A stretch of DNA of 64,000 bases, from contig JNLK01000001.1 of the NCBI GenBank assembly GCA_000703065.1, positions 1,364,001-1,428,000 on the forward strand, read 5' to 3'. The translations under genes were made by a program, and so were the position numbers. This document shows positions 15,545 through 25,569 of this stretch, piece by piece (the first letter of the stretch is position 1; each line of letters starts with the position of its first letter). The notes under the pieces were generated by a model that made no database searches, was not told where the DNA came from, and saw nothing but the letters and a program-made list of their open reading frames with translations. The stretch is from Lachnospiraceae bacterium AC2029 (lineage in GTDB: Bacteria > Bacillota > Clostridia > Lachnospirales > Lachnospiraceae).

Positions 15545-18500
15545 ATGTCTAAGAACAAAGGAAAATCTACATTCATAAAAAAGAATCCAACCCAGACATT
15601 ACTTCTGCTGTCCTTTCTGATCCCTTTCATTGTTGTTTTTATCGGTCTGGTGCTCGGGTCCTTTGCTCCATTCGGCAGCAAGGACGTCATGACCGCCGGC
15701 GGAATGTCGAAACATCTTACATATTACTACGAGTTATACGACCGGGTTCATGAGGGGAATGGACTGGTTTACAGTCTGATAAATGGTTCCGGATACGATT
15801 TCACTTCCATTTTCACCAACTATCTGTCTGATCCTCTAAACCTTATCCTCTTAATCGTGCCACGCACAGCAATCCCGGCGTCCGTCAACCTGCTATACGC
15901 GATAAAGATTGGTCTGGCCGGCCTTTTCTTCGCATATTTTCTACGTCATCGTTCCTCCCATTCAGAGAAAGAATCAAAATTCAATTTCCCAATCTTCGGT
16001 TTCTCTGTAGCATATGCTCTTTCCACCTATATGTTAGGACAGGGAATGAATATCACACATCTAACGGTCGTAGCCCTCTTTCCGCTCCTTTTGGTTGGGC
16101 TGGATAAGTTGCTGACTGATGGCAAATGGAGACTCTACGCCGCAATCCTGACCGCATGTGTCTTCTGCAGCATTCAAATGGCAATCATCGTATTTCTGTT
16201 CACTCTCCTGTATGCCGCTCTCTTTGACTATACCTCACTAAGTCACGCCATCCGAAACCTGTTCATGAAATTGATTTCGGATCTGCTTGCCATAGGTGCA
16301 GGTGCCGTGATCATACTGAACTCCGTGGGTAGCACCTCTTTTCAGGAAGAGATCTCCATCAAATTCCCCCAGGGTTCAAATGTGACCACCTTCTTTGATG
16401 TGTTCAAAAGCCTTCTGCCTGTCACACAGGCCTCCTCATCCACAAAAAGCAACTATGGCATCGATGTTTTCTGCGGATTCCTGATGATCATTCTCCTGAT
16501 ACTCTACCTTGGAAATCCCAACATCGCTCTGTCACGCCGAATCCGGCAATCCGGAATTCTCGTTGCTTTGGGCAGCGGTCTATTTCTTGTTACACCAAAC
16601 TATCTCTTCAACGGATTCTCTCACCCGGAGATGACCTACTGTCTCTTCGGCTTCCTTTTCGTGGCACAATTACTGTCCATGGGCTATGAAGAATTTCTAA
16701 ATCTGGAACACACACCAGGCTGGCAGTTACATGTAACCCTTTTGGTGCTTGCCGGGATGATCCCTGCAAGTTTCTGTCTCTGCGATACCAGTAACTCCAT
16801 CCATCCGTTCCTTTATGCAGCAGGAGTTTTGGTGATATACTACATACTTCTGGTACTGTTCCACCATAAAAAAATGTCAAAACAGCTGTTACATCTGATT
16901 CTTCCTCTGCTTCTAGTCGCCGAGGTGGGAATCACCTATGCGGTTGACCTTCGAATGGCAGGATCCAATTCCGTTGCATATGAAGATACCCTGGACAGTC
17001 AGTATTATGAAACCGCCAAAGTCGTGCAAAAGACAGTGCCCGGTTCACAGTCCCTGATCTATGATACAAAGAAAAACACGGATACTCCGGTTACTAACAC
17101 TCTGCTAAACTACCGTTTCATCCTGATAGATAAAAACAGTGACACCATTGCCGATTCCACCCTGACTCATCTGGGCAATGTGGGAAATGTTGCCGTATAC
17201 AGGAATGAATACGCAGCAAACGGTGTATTTCTTCCGAAATCCGTTGAGGACTGGGTCTACCAGGATCTTTACTCCTTCAGTTCATTGGACAATCTAACCA
17301 AGAATTATATGAATTCCGTCCCGGTTTTCCTTCCATCCCACGGAAACATGACCAAGGATTACGGAATACTGTATGACGAAAATGGGAAGGAAGATACCCG
17401 ACACCTGGACTATCTGTTTACGTATCGTTCCACATCGGAGGGGGACCTTTATGCCTCACTGTCCGGAATCCACCATCTCGGAAGTGTAAAGGCCGGTGCC
17501 CCTGCCACCTTCTCCATAACATATGCCAGCTGGTCGGAGATACCGGAACAATTCGAAGCCGAATATGCTTTCTTCTATCCGGATGCTTTTAAAGTCTTCT
17601 ATGATTTACTATTCACTGCCTCCCCGGAACAACAGTCTGAATCAGAAAGTACCTATAATATCAACGCAACCGAAGATGGATATTTGCTTGTTCCCTTCTC
17701 AAATCTTTCCGGTTGGGATATTAGCGTTAATGGCACTTCCGTCACGCCATCCGCCTTTATGGACCGCGCACTACTGATTCCTGTCACAAAGGGCGAAAAT
17801 ACGATCCACCTTGCCTATCATCCCCCTCTGCTTATCTGGGGAATCGTGATCAGCGTGCTAGTTCTTGCACTTCTGATCCTTCTTGCAGTGAAGGACCACA
17901 TCCGTATGTCGGCAGATTCCAGAAGAATTCATTCTCTGTCAGACTGGCTTCAGGCAAACCACGTCTATATTCTGACCTTTGCCATTACCACCCTGATCTT
18001 CCTTCTGATGCAGATGTATACCGGCAGTCTTCCTTTTGGTGACCGTTCGACTCTGATCGGCGACGGCTATCTCCAAGCTTATAACGGATACTCCGGAACC
18101 GTAGACAGTATAAAGCAAGGCACTTATTCTCCTCTAAACTGGAACATCGGCGTTGCAATCGACCAATATAACAATTACATCGGACATATCCTGTCTCCCT
18201 GGTCTTTCTTGAAATATCTTCTTATGCCGAAATCTCTGTATATGATCGATCTTACCTTCAGTTATTACCTGAACCTGATCCTCCCGGGGCTCGCGATCAT
18301 TCTATATCTGACCCACCGCCGCCGGGGCGAACGAATGTTAAAGACAGACCGAAGGCTTCTGATCATCGGCGTATGCTACAGTCTTTCCAGTTACGCCATC
18401 AACTACTTTGTCTACGGAAACTTTACCTTCCTGATCTATGCTCCCCTCCTGGTACTTGCCATGGAACGACTGGTCTATGACAAGAAACCATTGCTGTATA

Positions 18501-20488
18501 TCATTTTACTTTATATGCAAATGGGCGATGCCTACTATGCCTTCATGCTCTGCGAATTCCTTGCACTCATGTTCTTTACATTAGAATTCGAAAGTGTAAA
18601 GGATTTCTTCCGGAAAGGAATCCGCTTCGCTGCAGCCTCCGTAGCCGCAGCCGGTCTGGCTTGCTTCCGGTTAATTCCATACTATATGAAAACGCTGGAA
18701 TCCCCATATAAGGTTGCAGATAATACCTCTCCTGTCGAGAAGGTCAGCGGATCTTTCCTGTCCTTATTCTCCGATGGCATGACTTACCGGAACGCGGTGA
18801 TTACCACTTCTGACGATTACCGTGTAAACTATTATATCGGTATACTTCTTCTCCTGGTCATTCCTCTGTATCTGCTGAACAAACGGGTAAAACTGTCCGT
18901 CCGAATCCGTTATATCGTTCTACTGGCTCTGTATTTCGTAGCCTTCGGAAACAGCACCCTGAACTACATCTTCCACGGTTTCCATTATCAATCTCTGGTA
19001 CCAAATCGGTTTTCCGCTTTCTTTATCTTCCTTCTGGTCGTAGTATTCTATGAATGCCTTCTGTCCTGGCAGGAATACGATCGAACAAAATTCTGCCTTG
19101 GCATCGGGGTTCCCGGCCTAATATTGGCCGGACTCTGGACCGTCTATGCGTTGACCTCGAAGGAAGTTGAATCCACTGCGGTCATTGCCAGCATGATCTT
19201 CCTGGGCATTTATCTATTGCTGTCCGTGCTTCAATTATGGAAGAAACATCGGCTTGCTCTACGTCGGGGCATAATTCTTCTATGTATGATTGAAGTGATC
19301 CTGAATGCCCTGTATATCTTTCCCGAAGCCATCGGCACGAACATGGCAGATTATTCCGACCCGGCCAGCATAGAAACACTTGCGGAGCGAAACAAGGACA
19401 TGCAGAAGCCCTTTATGGCCACAGAGTATATCTCGGATTATTATAATGCGGCCGAGTCTACCAGCATCACCTCCGACAGTTTCTTTTCCTCCAATGTGAC
19501 CATGGGACATGTAATGCTGTTTACCAAGTGGAATCTGATCACATCAACAAATGCCGCCCAATATCTATCCGGGAATCCGCTTGCCGATATGATGCTTCAT
19601 ATCAAATATAACATTACAAACGGCACATCCAAAACCTCCAAGTCCCACTATCCGACCATTGACCGCGCCGGAGCTTTGGAACTACATGAAAATTCCAATT
19701 ATCTGCCATTGGGCGTCTTCTTCGAAGAGAACCCTGCCTTGGATTCATGGAACGAGATGGCGTATACTGATTTCACAGATCAGCACGGAGGAAGCGCCCT
19801 CATTTACCAAAACGCCTTCTCCCGCGCTCTTGGATGTGATGATCTCTACCATATGATCGAGCTGGAACAGGCGCCTTCCTCCACAACAGAAGAGGAGAAT
19901 ACCACTTATATCACACTGGACGCTTCAGATTCCGTGGATGACCTGCAGTATGAAATCCCGATTCAGATCCATCTCGCAAAGGATGTCGAAGGGGATATCT
20001 ATCTCTCCTATGCCAACGCAATAACCTACGTCGCCACTGCCCAAAAGGGAACATCTGATGTCATTCAAACTATAATGTATCTACCTTCAACCCAAAGCAA
20101 CTACACCATGCAAATTGCCTCATGCGATGAAGAGGCATTCAAAAAGCTATATACCAAACTAAACGATTCCGTACTGGAGGATATCGAGATCGATTTCACC
20201 ACCGTCCGCGGACAGATTCAAGCTCCCAAGGATGGCACCGTATTCCTGTCACTTCCCTACATGGAGGGATGGTCAACATACGTGGACGGAATCAAGGCAG
20301 AACACACATCCTTCCTTGGAGGTATCGGTGTTCCGGTCTCCGCCGGAAATCATACGATTGAAATCGTCTATACTCCAAGGGGCATGTGGCTTGGCATTTC
20401 CATATCCTGCGGAACTCTGCTACTTCTCATCATTTACGCCTTCATCCATCGTCAACTGAAGCATCGAAGAAAAGCAGAACCATACTAA
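15545..20488 (+). CDS. Double-length YfhO-family membrane protein
   Basis: A 1647-residue protein made of two YfhO-like modules, about residues 10-780 and 790-1640. Each begins with a hydrophobic helix followed by a GS/GD-type loop (GSFAPFGSKDVMTAGG; GSLPFGDRSTLIGDGYLQ), eleven or more membrane helices, and a C-terminal extracellular beta domain ending with 'GWdisVNG' or 'GWSTYVDGIKA' followed by a last helix. Ordinary YfhO proteins have 800-900 residues. They have a GT-C fold and help glycosylate teichoic acids. Start at 15545 after TCGGAGGAAATC; a TATAAT at 15507-15512 may be its own promoter. Confidence 0.85.
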   Translation: MSKNKGKSTFIKKNPTQTLLLLSFLIPFIVVFIGLVLGSFAPFGSKDVMTAGGMSKHLTYYYELYDRVHEGNGLVYSLINGSGYDFTSIFTNYLSDPLNLILLIVPRTAIPASVNLLYAIKIGLAGLFFAYFLRHRSSHSEKESKFNFPIFGFSVAYALSTYMLGQGMNITHLTVVALFPLLLVGLDKLLTDGKWRLYAAILTACVFCSIQMAIIVFLFTLLYAALFDYTSLSHAIRNLFMKLISDLLAIGAGAVIILNSVGSTSFQEEISIKFPQGSNVTTFFDVFKSLLPVTQASSSTKSNYGIDVFCGFLMIILLILYLGNPNIALSRRIRQSGILVALGSGLFLVTPNYLFNGFSHPEMTYCLFGFLFVAQLLSMGYEEFLNLEHTPGWQLHVTLLVLAGMIPASFCLCDTSNSIHPFLYAAGVLVIYYILLVLFHHKKMSKQLLHLILPLLLVAEVGITYAVDLRMAGSNSVAYEDTLDSQYYETAKVVQKTVPGSQSLIYDTKKNTDTPVTNTLLNYRFILIDKNSDTIADSTLTHLGNVGNVAVYRNEYAANGVFLPKSVEDWVYQDLYSFSSLDNLTKNYMNSVPVFLPSHGNMTKDYGILYDENGKEDTRHLDYLFTYRSTSEGDLYASLSGIHHLGSVKAGAPATFSITYASWSEIPEQFEAEYAFFYPDAFKVFYDLLFTASPEQQSESESTYNINATEDGYLLVPFSNLSGWDISVNGTSVTPSAFMDRALLIPVTKGENTIHLAYHPPLLIWGIVISVLVLALLILLAVKDHIRMSADSRRIHSLSDWLQANHVYILTFAITTLIFLLMQMYTGSLPFGDRSTLIGDGYLQAYNGYSGTVDSIKQGTYSPLNWNIGVAIDQYNNYIGHILSPWSFLKYLLMPKSLYMIDLTFSYYLNLILPGLAIILYLTHRRRGERMLKTDRRLLIIGVCYSLSSYAINYFVYGNFTFLIYAPLLVLAMERLVYDKKPLLYIILLYMQMGDAYYAFMLCEFLALMFFTLEFESVKDFFRKGIRFAAASVAAAGLACFRLIPYYMKTLESPYKVADNTSPVEKVSGSFLSLFSDGMTYRNAVITTSDDYRVNYYIGILLLLVIPLYLLNKRVKLSVRIRYIVLLALYFVAFGNSTLNYIFHGFHYQSLVPNRFSAFFIFLLVVVFYECLLSWQEYDRTKFCLGIGVPGLILAGLWTVYALTSKEVESTAVIASMIFLGIYLLLSVLQLWKKHRLALRRGIILLCMIEVILNALYIFPEAIGTNMADYSDPASIETLAERNKDMQKPFMATEYISDYYNAAESTSITSDSFFSSNVTMGHVMLFTKWNLITSTNAAQYLSGNPLADMMLHIKYNITNGTSKTSKSHYPTIDRAGALELHENSNYLPLGVFFEENPALDSWNEMAYTDFTDQHGGSALIYQNAFSRALGCDDLYHMIELEQAPSSTTEEENTTYITLDASDSVDDLQYEIPIQIHLAKDVEGDIYLSYANAITYVATAQKGTSDVIQTIMYLPSTQSNYTMQIASCDEEAFKKLYTKLNDSVLEDIEIDFTTVRGQIQAPKDGTVFLSLPYMEGWSTYVDGIKAEHTSFLGGIGVPVSAGNHTIEIVYTPRGMWLGISISCGTLLLLIIYAFIHRQLKHRRKAEPY

Positions 20489-20510
20489 TAACGCTCTAAA
20501 AAAAGCAAAA

Positions 20511-20552
20511 GAAAAGAGCATATACCACGAAATCGTGGCATATGCTCTTTTC
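20511..20552. terminator. Bidirectional terminator between YfhO and pilin genes
   Basis: aaaagagcatat (20512-20523) and its complement atatgctctttt (20540-20551) enclose an inner stem accacg/cgtggc. A-tracts before and T-tracts after make it usable by both the plus-strand YfhO gene and the minus-strand pilin gene. Confidence 0.9.
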
Positions 20553-20596
20553 TTAACGAGGCGTCTTAATCCTCTATTTTACTTCCTGTATAACCA

Positions 20597-21037
20597 TTAC
20601 TTATTATCTGTTACAGTCCAATCACCAGTAACCGGATCCCAAGATGCCTTCTTCGGATTATTACCAGATGTCTGCTTATAAACAAACTTTCCGATAATGA
20701 AAGAAGAACGAGAAGCATTGTTAATTGAACTATCAGTCTTTCCACCGCCATCAACCTCGATATCAAAGGTCTCAGTAATGTCGGTCAAATTCTTAATCGC
20801 CTGAATGGTATCTGCCGTACTCGGCTTACCCTTATCTGCAGCCTTACCATAGCACTCTGTCCAGTAAGCCTGTGCAGCTACATAAGCAGCCTCAGCATTT
20901 GTTGTTACCTGTTTCTCACGTGCCTTATCGATGTAACCCAACAGAGCCGGTACAAGGATAGCTGCCAAGATCGCCAGGATAACCAGAACGACGATCAACT
21001 CAACGAGAGTAAAACCTTTATCATTTCTTTTCTTCAT
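20597..21037 (-). CDS. Type IV major pilin-like prepilin (PilA/ComGC type)
   Basis: A 146-residue prepilin. The leader MKKRNDKG is cut before F9, giving FTLVELIVVLVILAILAAILV with Glu at mature position 5, the assembly signal of type IV pilins. The soluble part is small and polar, with few cysteines. It is the last gene of the pilus locus but has its own promoter and a terminator, which suits an abundant major subunit. AAGGAGGACATATCTT precedes the ATG. Confidence 0.9.
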   Translation of the reverse strand: MKKRNDKGFTLVELIVVLVILAILAAILVPALLGYIDKAREKQVTTNAEAAYVAAQAYWTECYGKAADKGKPSTADTIQAIKNLTDITETFDIEVDGGGKTDSSINNASRSSFIIGKFVYKQTSGNNPKKASWDPVTGDWTVTDNK

Positions 21038-21098
21038 AAGATATGTCCTCCTTCATTCATTTTTTCATTTGTGCAACTCTCTCATGAATCATGGCTTT

Positions 21099-21127
21099 AT
21101 TTTAGCAACAATTACAGAAAGATGCAA
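21099..21127 (-). promoter_or_regulatory. Promoter of the major pilin gene
   Basis: Minus strand TTGCAT (21122-21127), 17 bases, TAAAAT (21099-21104). The leader is about 55 bases. The same TTGCAT -35 box is found before the other two pilin-headed genes that start transcripts. The rest of the 21128-21405 gap shows no gene. Confidence 0.75.
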
Positions 21128-21367
21128 GGCATTATGTAAACCAGCCCGTCGAATCTATCAATCAGACAATGATTCACAAAATTTCTTGTGCACTTTGCAC
21201 AATTCATGTGTTGGAAATGTGTAACCCATGTGTTTTTCCTGTGTTTTTATCGAACACACGACCGATTTTCCCCGAATAATCGGCTAAGAAACCCCATCTT
21301 TTACCTTCAGATACGCCCCCTTTCTGCTATTGGACACAAAAAATTCATGGTTTTATACGGTTTGAAA

Positions 21368-21402
21368 CTTAAGATTCTTCGGCCTACGGTCTCAGAATCT
21401 CA
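21368..21402. repeat. Dispersed palindromic repeat fragment after pilB
   Basis: aagattcttcggcctacggt followed by ctcagaatctcatct is an imperfect inverted repeat of the GAAGAATC...GAG family and lies four bases after the pilB stop codon. It may act as a 3' hairpin. Confidence 0.65.
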
Positions 21403-21405
21403 TCT

Positions 21406-23091
21406 TTAGTCGTAGTAAGCAACCTTGACAAGTTCTTCCACCGTGGTTAGCCCCTCATCGATCAGTTCCACGCAGCTTTCCTTCAGAGTAAGCATGCCCA
21501 GTTCCGTCCGCGCATACTCCTTGATCTCCTCAGAAGAAGCATTGTCCGTGATCAACTTCCGGATCGGCTTGTCGATCGGAAGAATCTCATGAATTGAAAT
21601 ACGTCCGCGATAGCCTGTTCCGTTACACTTTTTGCATCCAACCTTATGCTTTACACGCTCCAACGGTTTTCCAACGATCCTCTGTTCCTCTTCTGTAGGC
21701 ACTCCCCACTCGCCACAGTCCGGACAGACCTTTCTTACCAGACGCTGGGCGATGATTCCAACCAGGGAGTTTGCCAACATATAGGATTCGATTCCCATAT
21801 CAATCAGACGGGTAACCGAAGAAGCCGCATCATTTGTATGAAGTGTGGAAAGAACGAAGTGACCGGTGATCGCAGCCCGGACAGCGATCGATGCTGTCTC
21901 AGCATCACGGGTCTCTCCTAACATGATGATATCCGGGTCCTGACGAAGCAGCGCACGGAGTCCGATCTCAAAGGTAAGTCCCGCGGTCGGGTTCACCTGC
22001 ATCTGGTTCAGTTTCGGCAGGTTCTTCTCCACCGGGTCCTCAATGGTGGAGATATTCACCGCACGCTGGGACAGTTCGGACAGGATCATGTACAGAGTTG
22101 TGGACTTACCGGATCCGGTAGGTCCTGTAACATATACGATACCATTCGGGGACTTCAGCATCCTGCTGACCAGCTGATAGTTCCGGTCGTTCATACCGAA
22201 GGTTCCGCTGTGATCGATGGTTGCTGCAGAAGCCAGCAGACGAAGTACCGCCTTCTCCCCGAATACGGTGGGGATGACAGATACACGGACGTTGATGGGC
22301 GTACCCTCCACATTCGTTTTAAAGTGTCCGTCCTGAGGGATCCTTCGCTCAGCGATATCCAGGTCTCCGACGATCTTCACACGGGCGATCAGGGAGTTAT
22401 GGATATTCTTCGGAAGCGTCATGAAGTCCACGATAACACCGTCCATACGCATCCGGACGGAGGTATGCTTCTCAAAGGGCTCGATATGGATATCGGATAC
22501 ATTCGAGTTGTATGCACGTACCACAAGCGAATTCAGAAGGTTGATGATAGGCGTATCATCATCCGCATCCTCCACATTCACTTCAATGATATCATCCTCA
22601 GCGAGCGAGGACTTTGCAGCCTTATCCGCAGCCTTCTTCGCAGAAACCTCGGAGTAATAATACTGAATCGCGTTCTCCAGAGGCTGCTTCTCCGTCAGCT
22701 CCAGCAGAAGATCCGTTCCCGTAACCTGACGGATATCCTCGATCCCGTAGAAGTTCAGGGGATCATTCGTCAATACATGAAGGACCCCATCTTCGATCCG
22801 ATAAGCCATCATACCGTACTTCTCAGCCAACGGCTGAGGAATGGTCTCCACGGCATTGATGTCTACCACCAGATCCGATATATTTACTACGTTATACTGA
22901 AGTCTCCGGCCAAGGGCTTCCAGCATCTGCTGCTCTGTGATGATATTCAGTGCGATCAGCGCACCGCCCAGACGAACCCCTTCATGAGTCTTCTGGTACT
23001 CGATAGCTGCACCGATATCGTCATCCGTTACATATCCGAATTCCTTCAGGACATCACCGATACGTATATTCTTATTCGCTCTCATTTCCAT
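21406..23091 (-). CDS. pilB: Type IV pilus assembly ATPase PilB/GspE
   Basis: A 561-residue hexameric ATPase that powers pilin polymerisation. Residues 1-150 are an MshEN-type N-terminal domain (IGDVLKEFGYVTDDDIGAA). Walker A GPTGSGKST is near residue 324, the Asp box IEDPVEKNL near 350, the Walker B region MLGETRDAETA near 395, and the zinc tetracysteine CPDCGEWG...CKKCNGTGYRGR at about 455-490. MshEN domains bind cyclic di-GMP in some relatives, and the window also encodes two GGDEF proteins. It lies in the pilus operon right after pilO. Confidence 0.95.
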   Translation of the reverse strand: MEMRANKNIRIGDVLKEFGYVTDDDIGAAIEYQKTHEGVRLGGALIALNIITEQQMLEALGRRLQYNVVNISDLVVDINAVETIPQPLAEKYGMMAYRIEDGVLHVLTNDPLNFYGIEDIRQVTGTDLLLELTEKQPLENAIQYYYSEVSAKKAADKAAKSSLAEDDIIEVNVEDADDDTPIINLLNSLVVRAYNSNVSDIHIEPFEKHTSVRMRMDGVIVDFMTLPKNIHNSLIARVKIVGDLDIAERRIPQDGHFKTNVEGTPINVRVSVIPTVFGEKAVLRLLASAATIDHSGTFGMNDRNYQLVSRMLKSPNGIVYVTGPTGSGKSTTLYMILSELSQRAVNISTIEDPVEKNLPKLNQMQVNPTAGLTFEIGLRALLRQDPDIIMLGETRDAETASIAVRAAITGHFVLSTLHTNDAASSVTRLIDMGIESYMLANSLVGIIAQRLVRKVCPDCGEWGVPTEEEQRIVGKPLERVKHKVGCKKCNGTGYRGRISIHEILPIDKPIRKLITDNASSEEIKEYARTELGMLTLKESCVELIDEGLTTVEELVKVAYYD

Positions 23092-23114
23092 GGTTGCTTC
23101 CCCCAGCTTCGGCC

Positions 23115-24056
23115 TTACTCCCCATTCTCTACAGCCGCTTCCTCAGCAGGCTGTTCCAAAGACGATGTATCAAGCATATAGATCTCCAAACGAACTGTAA
23201 GAGACTTCCTGATCTTCGTATCTGTCTGTAGTTCGTCTGTAGTTACTCCCTCTCCGGTAGCCGTTACCGCAGCATCACCGGTAGAAATGATATTTCCATT
23301 TACATCCCTTTTTACAACAGTTCGATACTTCCCCCAACTATATCCGGTTACCAGCGAGCACTTGTCAAGATTATTAATCCCATCCAAAAACGCCTCAAGA
23401 TCCTTTACTTCTCCGCCTACCGTGATAGAGATCGGAACTGCATACACTTCTGTATTGGGAGAATATGTACCTTCTTCCATTCCCATCATAGAACTGGTCA
23501 GATCCTTTGTTGTTTCGCTTTCATTTGAAGAAGCTGATTTTCCCGAGTCCTCATCCGACGTTTCTGTGGTTCCATCATCTTGTTTCTTTGAGCTTGAAGA
23601 TGAGTTTTCGTTCAGCGCCGCCATTTTTTGCATTTCTTCATATTCCGCTATCTGTTCCAACTGCCTCTGATTTAACGCAGAGTAGACATATGCCATTCGG
23701 TCTGTCGGAGATTGGGGCATATTAAACTTCAATTCATAGATATTCAGATTCTTGTTCAATGCCATTTCCGTGAACATCCTGTCTACTTCAGCACTGGTCA
23801 GCATCTGATAAAAATCTTCTTTCACAGCGTCAAGCTTATTCATGTATTCCTCAACCTGCATTTCGATCAGGCTGGCATTTACGATCTTCATCTTATTAAT
23901 CTTCTGCGCAGCTTCTTCTTTTTCAATCTTTTCACCCAGTTCACTATAGGCTTTAATCTGGGGAATCACTCCCCAATACCCGATTGCCACTATTATAACA
24001 AATATAAACATGCCGACCAGAAGGCGTTTATCCTTATCTGTCATATTCGTTTTCAT
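23115..24056 (-). CDS. PilO-like pilus alignment protein
   Basis: A 313-residue bitopic protein: cytoplasmic MKTNMTDKDKR, one membrane helix (LLVGMFIFVIIVAIGYWGVI), a coiled coil (residues about 40-90), then a Ser/Glu/Lys-rich linker and a C-terminal ferredoxin-like domain (VYAVPISITVGGEVKDLEAFLDGINNLDKC), the usual PilO layout. The start at 24056 has AAGGAGG; an upstream in-frame start at 24149 would overlap the previous gene. PilO pairs with PilN to link the PilM ring to the outer parts; here the partner is the fusion gene upstream, 16 bases away. Confidence 0.8.
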   Translation of the reverse strand: MKTNMTDKDKRLLVGMFIFVIIVAIGYWGVIPQIKAYSELGEKIEKEEAAQKINKMKIVNASLIEMQVEEYMNKLDAVKEDFYQMLTSAEVDRMFTEMALNKNLNIYELKFNMPQSPTDRMAYVYSALNQRQLEQIAEYEEMQKMAALNENSSSSSKKQDDGTTETSDEDSGKSASSNESETTKDLTSSMMGMEEGTYSPNTEVYAVPISITVGGEVKDLEAFLDGINNLDKCSLVTGYSWGKYRTVVKRDVNGNIISTGDAAVTATGEGVTTDELQTDTKIRKSLTVRLEIYMLDTSSLEQPAEEAAVENGE

Positions 24057-24072
24057 ATGATACGCCTCCTTT

Positions 24073-25545
24073 CTACTCGACAGTCCGTCCCGCAGCTTCA
24101 GCCAGGATGCAATCCACATGGATTGTGAAAAGTCCGGTGCTGCCATCATAAGTGTATCCGGTATGGTTGACGGTCATGAAGATCTTTTCCTCCAACAGCC
24201 GGTCTATGTATAGATAAATATCATTTACATTTGAAGCAGTTGCAAGAAATCCAACCTTACCAAGTTCCGCTTCAAAACTCTGAATCTCAATCGTCGCATA
24301 ACCCCTTGCGGCACTTTCCAATTTATTAATTATCTCGTCATTGCAGACGGGATAGGTTTCCACCGAAGAGGAGACCGAAATAATAGCATTATACTTTGAT
24401 AGAATACTGTCTCTCTTTTCGACAGCTTCATCGTACGCCGCAACCTGAAGTTTTGTTGACGCTTTATTGTTATATTCATATACTTCATTGTACTGAGCAT
24501 CCCGAATAAGGCGAAGCGTAAAGAAGATTCCGAAAAGTACCGCCATCACCACAAATGTAGCAATAACCGTTATAATCCGTTTCTTTGTCTTCGGGTCCAT
24601 AGGAACCCTCTCCTCATCCTTCGCGTTAAAGAAGGAAAGGAAGTTACTTGTACGCCCCTGGTCAAAGAGACCGGACACTGCGAACAGCGCAAGCTGTGCG
24701 TCCTGCTCCAACTGCGGAGTTGAACCTACGCCTGTATTAATCATTTCTACCGGGGCATTGATTCCGTGATCCATAACAGATTGACGGTAGAAAGTCAGTA
24801 TACTCTCATCAGTTCCTGCAACCAGAACCTTCTCAATGGGAGCCGTAATCTTCTGTGCTCCCATAAACTGTTCCAATTGGTTCAGGGAACGCGCCAAATC
24901 ATCCAGATATGCCTCTGTTCCAGGCTCGTTAAAACAACGAATGGAGTTATAATACTTGAACTCCCCCTCTGCGAAAAGGACATTCGACACCAGATTTCCA
25001 TTGATAATCTGCAACACAAATGTCTTCGCCTGTTTAAGCAAATTCTGTCCGGCATATCCTATGATACTGCTCTCACCGGAAATGATCCCCTTCAGATGAA
25101 TCTCCATCCCCTCGAACATCTGGATGAATTCCTTCAGCTGATCCTTCGGCGCCATTTCCGCGTACATCTTCCGTGTTCTGGACTTCCGGTCAATCCCCAT
25201 CTGTACAAAGGAGAGGGTATTCTCCGCATCCTCACGCTGCATATCCGCAAATTCTCTCATGATGAAACCAAGAGATTTCTTCTCACTTATATTTGGGACA
25301 GAAAGAGTCTTTCCGGCGATCTTATTACTATTCAGAACAAGGTATACATCCCTCTTCGGAAGGTTATTGGCATTCCAAAAACTCTTCAGATGCTCACTCA
25401 GCGCATCGGCATCCATAATAATACCGTTTATGATACTGCCCTCCGGCGCCATAGTAGTATAAACCGCCTTAAGATTCCCACGTCTGGCTCGAGTCCCGAT
25501 CGCGATCTGTATAATCTGGTTTGATAAATATACACTTACGCTCAT
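24073..25545 (-). CDS. PilM-PilN fusion protein
   Basis: A 490-residue protein. Residues 1-320 form an actin-like PilM domain (IQIAIGTRARRGNLKAVYTT, LVLNSNKIAGKTL, FVLQIINGNLVSNVLF, VLVAGTDESILTF). A helix at about 328-348 (RIITVIATFVVMAVLFGIFFTL) is followed by a coiled coil and a compact domain ending FLATASNVNDIYLYIDRLLEEK...GLFTIHVDCILAE, as in PilN. In most type IV pilus loci pilM and pilN are separate genes, and the PilM-PilN contact is made by a short N-terminal PilN peptide; here it is covalent. The domain calls rest on fold-like patterns and context. Confidence 0.8.
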   Translation of the reverse strand: MSVSVYLSNQIIQIAIGTRARRGNLKAVYTTMAPEGSIINGIIMDADALSEHLKSFWNANNLPKRDVYLVLNSNKIAGKTLSVPNISEKKSLGFIMREFADMQREDAENTLSFVQMGIDRKSRTRKMYAEMAPKDQLKEFIQMFEGMEIHLKGIISGESSIIGYAGQNLLKQAKTFVLQIINGNLVSNVLFAEGEFKYYNSIRCFNEPGTEAYLDDLARSLNQLEQFMGAQKITAPIEKVLVAGTDESILTFYRQSVMDHGINAPVEMINTGVGSTPQLEQDAQLALFAVSGLFDQGRTSNFLSFFNAKDEERVPMDPKTKKRIITVIATFVVMAVLFGIFFTLRLIRDAQYNEVYEYNNKASTKLQVAAYDEAVEKRDSILSKYNAIISVSSSVETYPVCNDEIINKLESAARGYATIEIQSFEAELGKVGFLATASNVNDIYLYIDRLLEEKIFMTVNHTGYTYDGSTGLFTIHVDCILAEAAGRTVE

Positions 25546-25569
25546 GCTCTAACCCTCACTCACTTTCTG

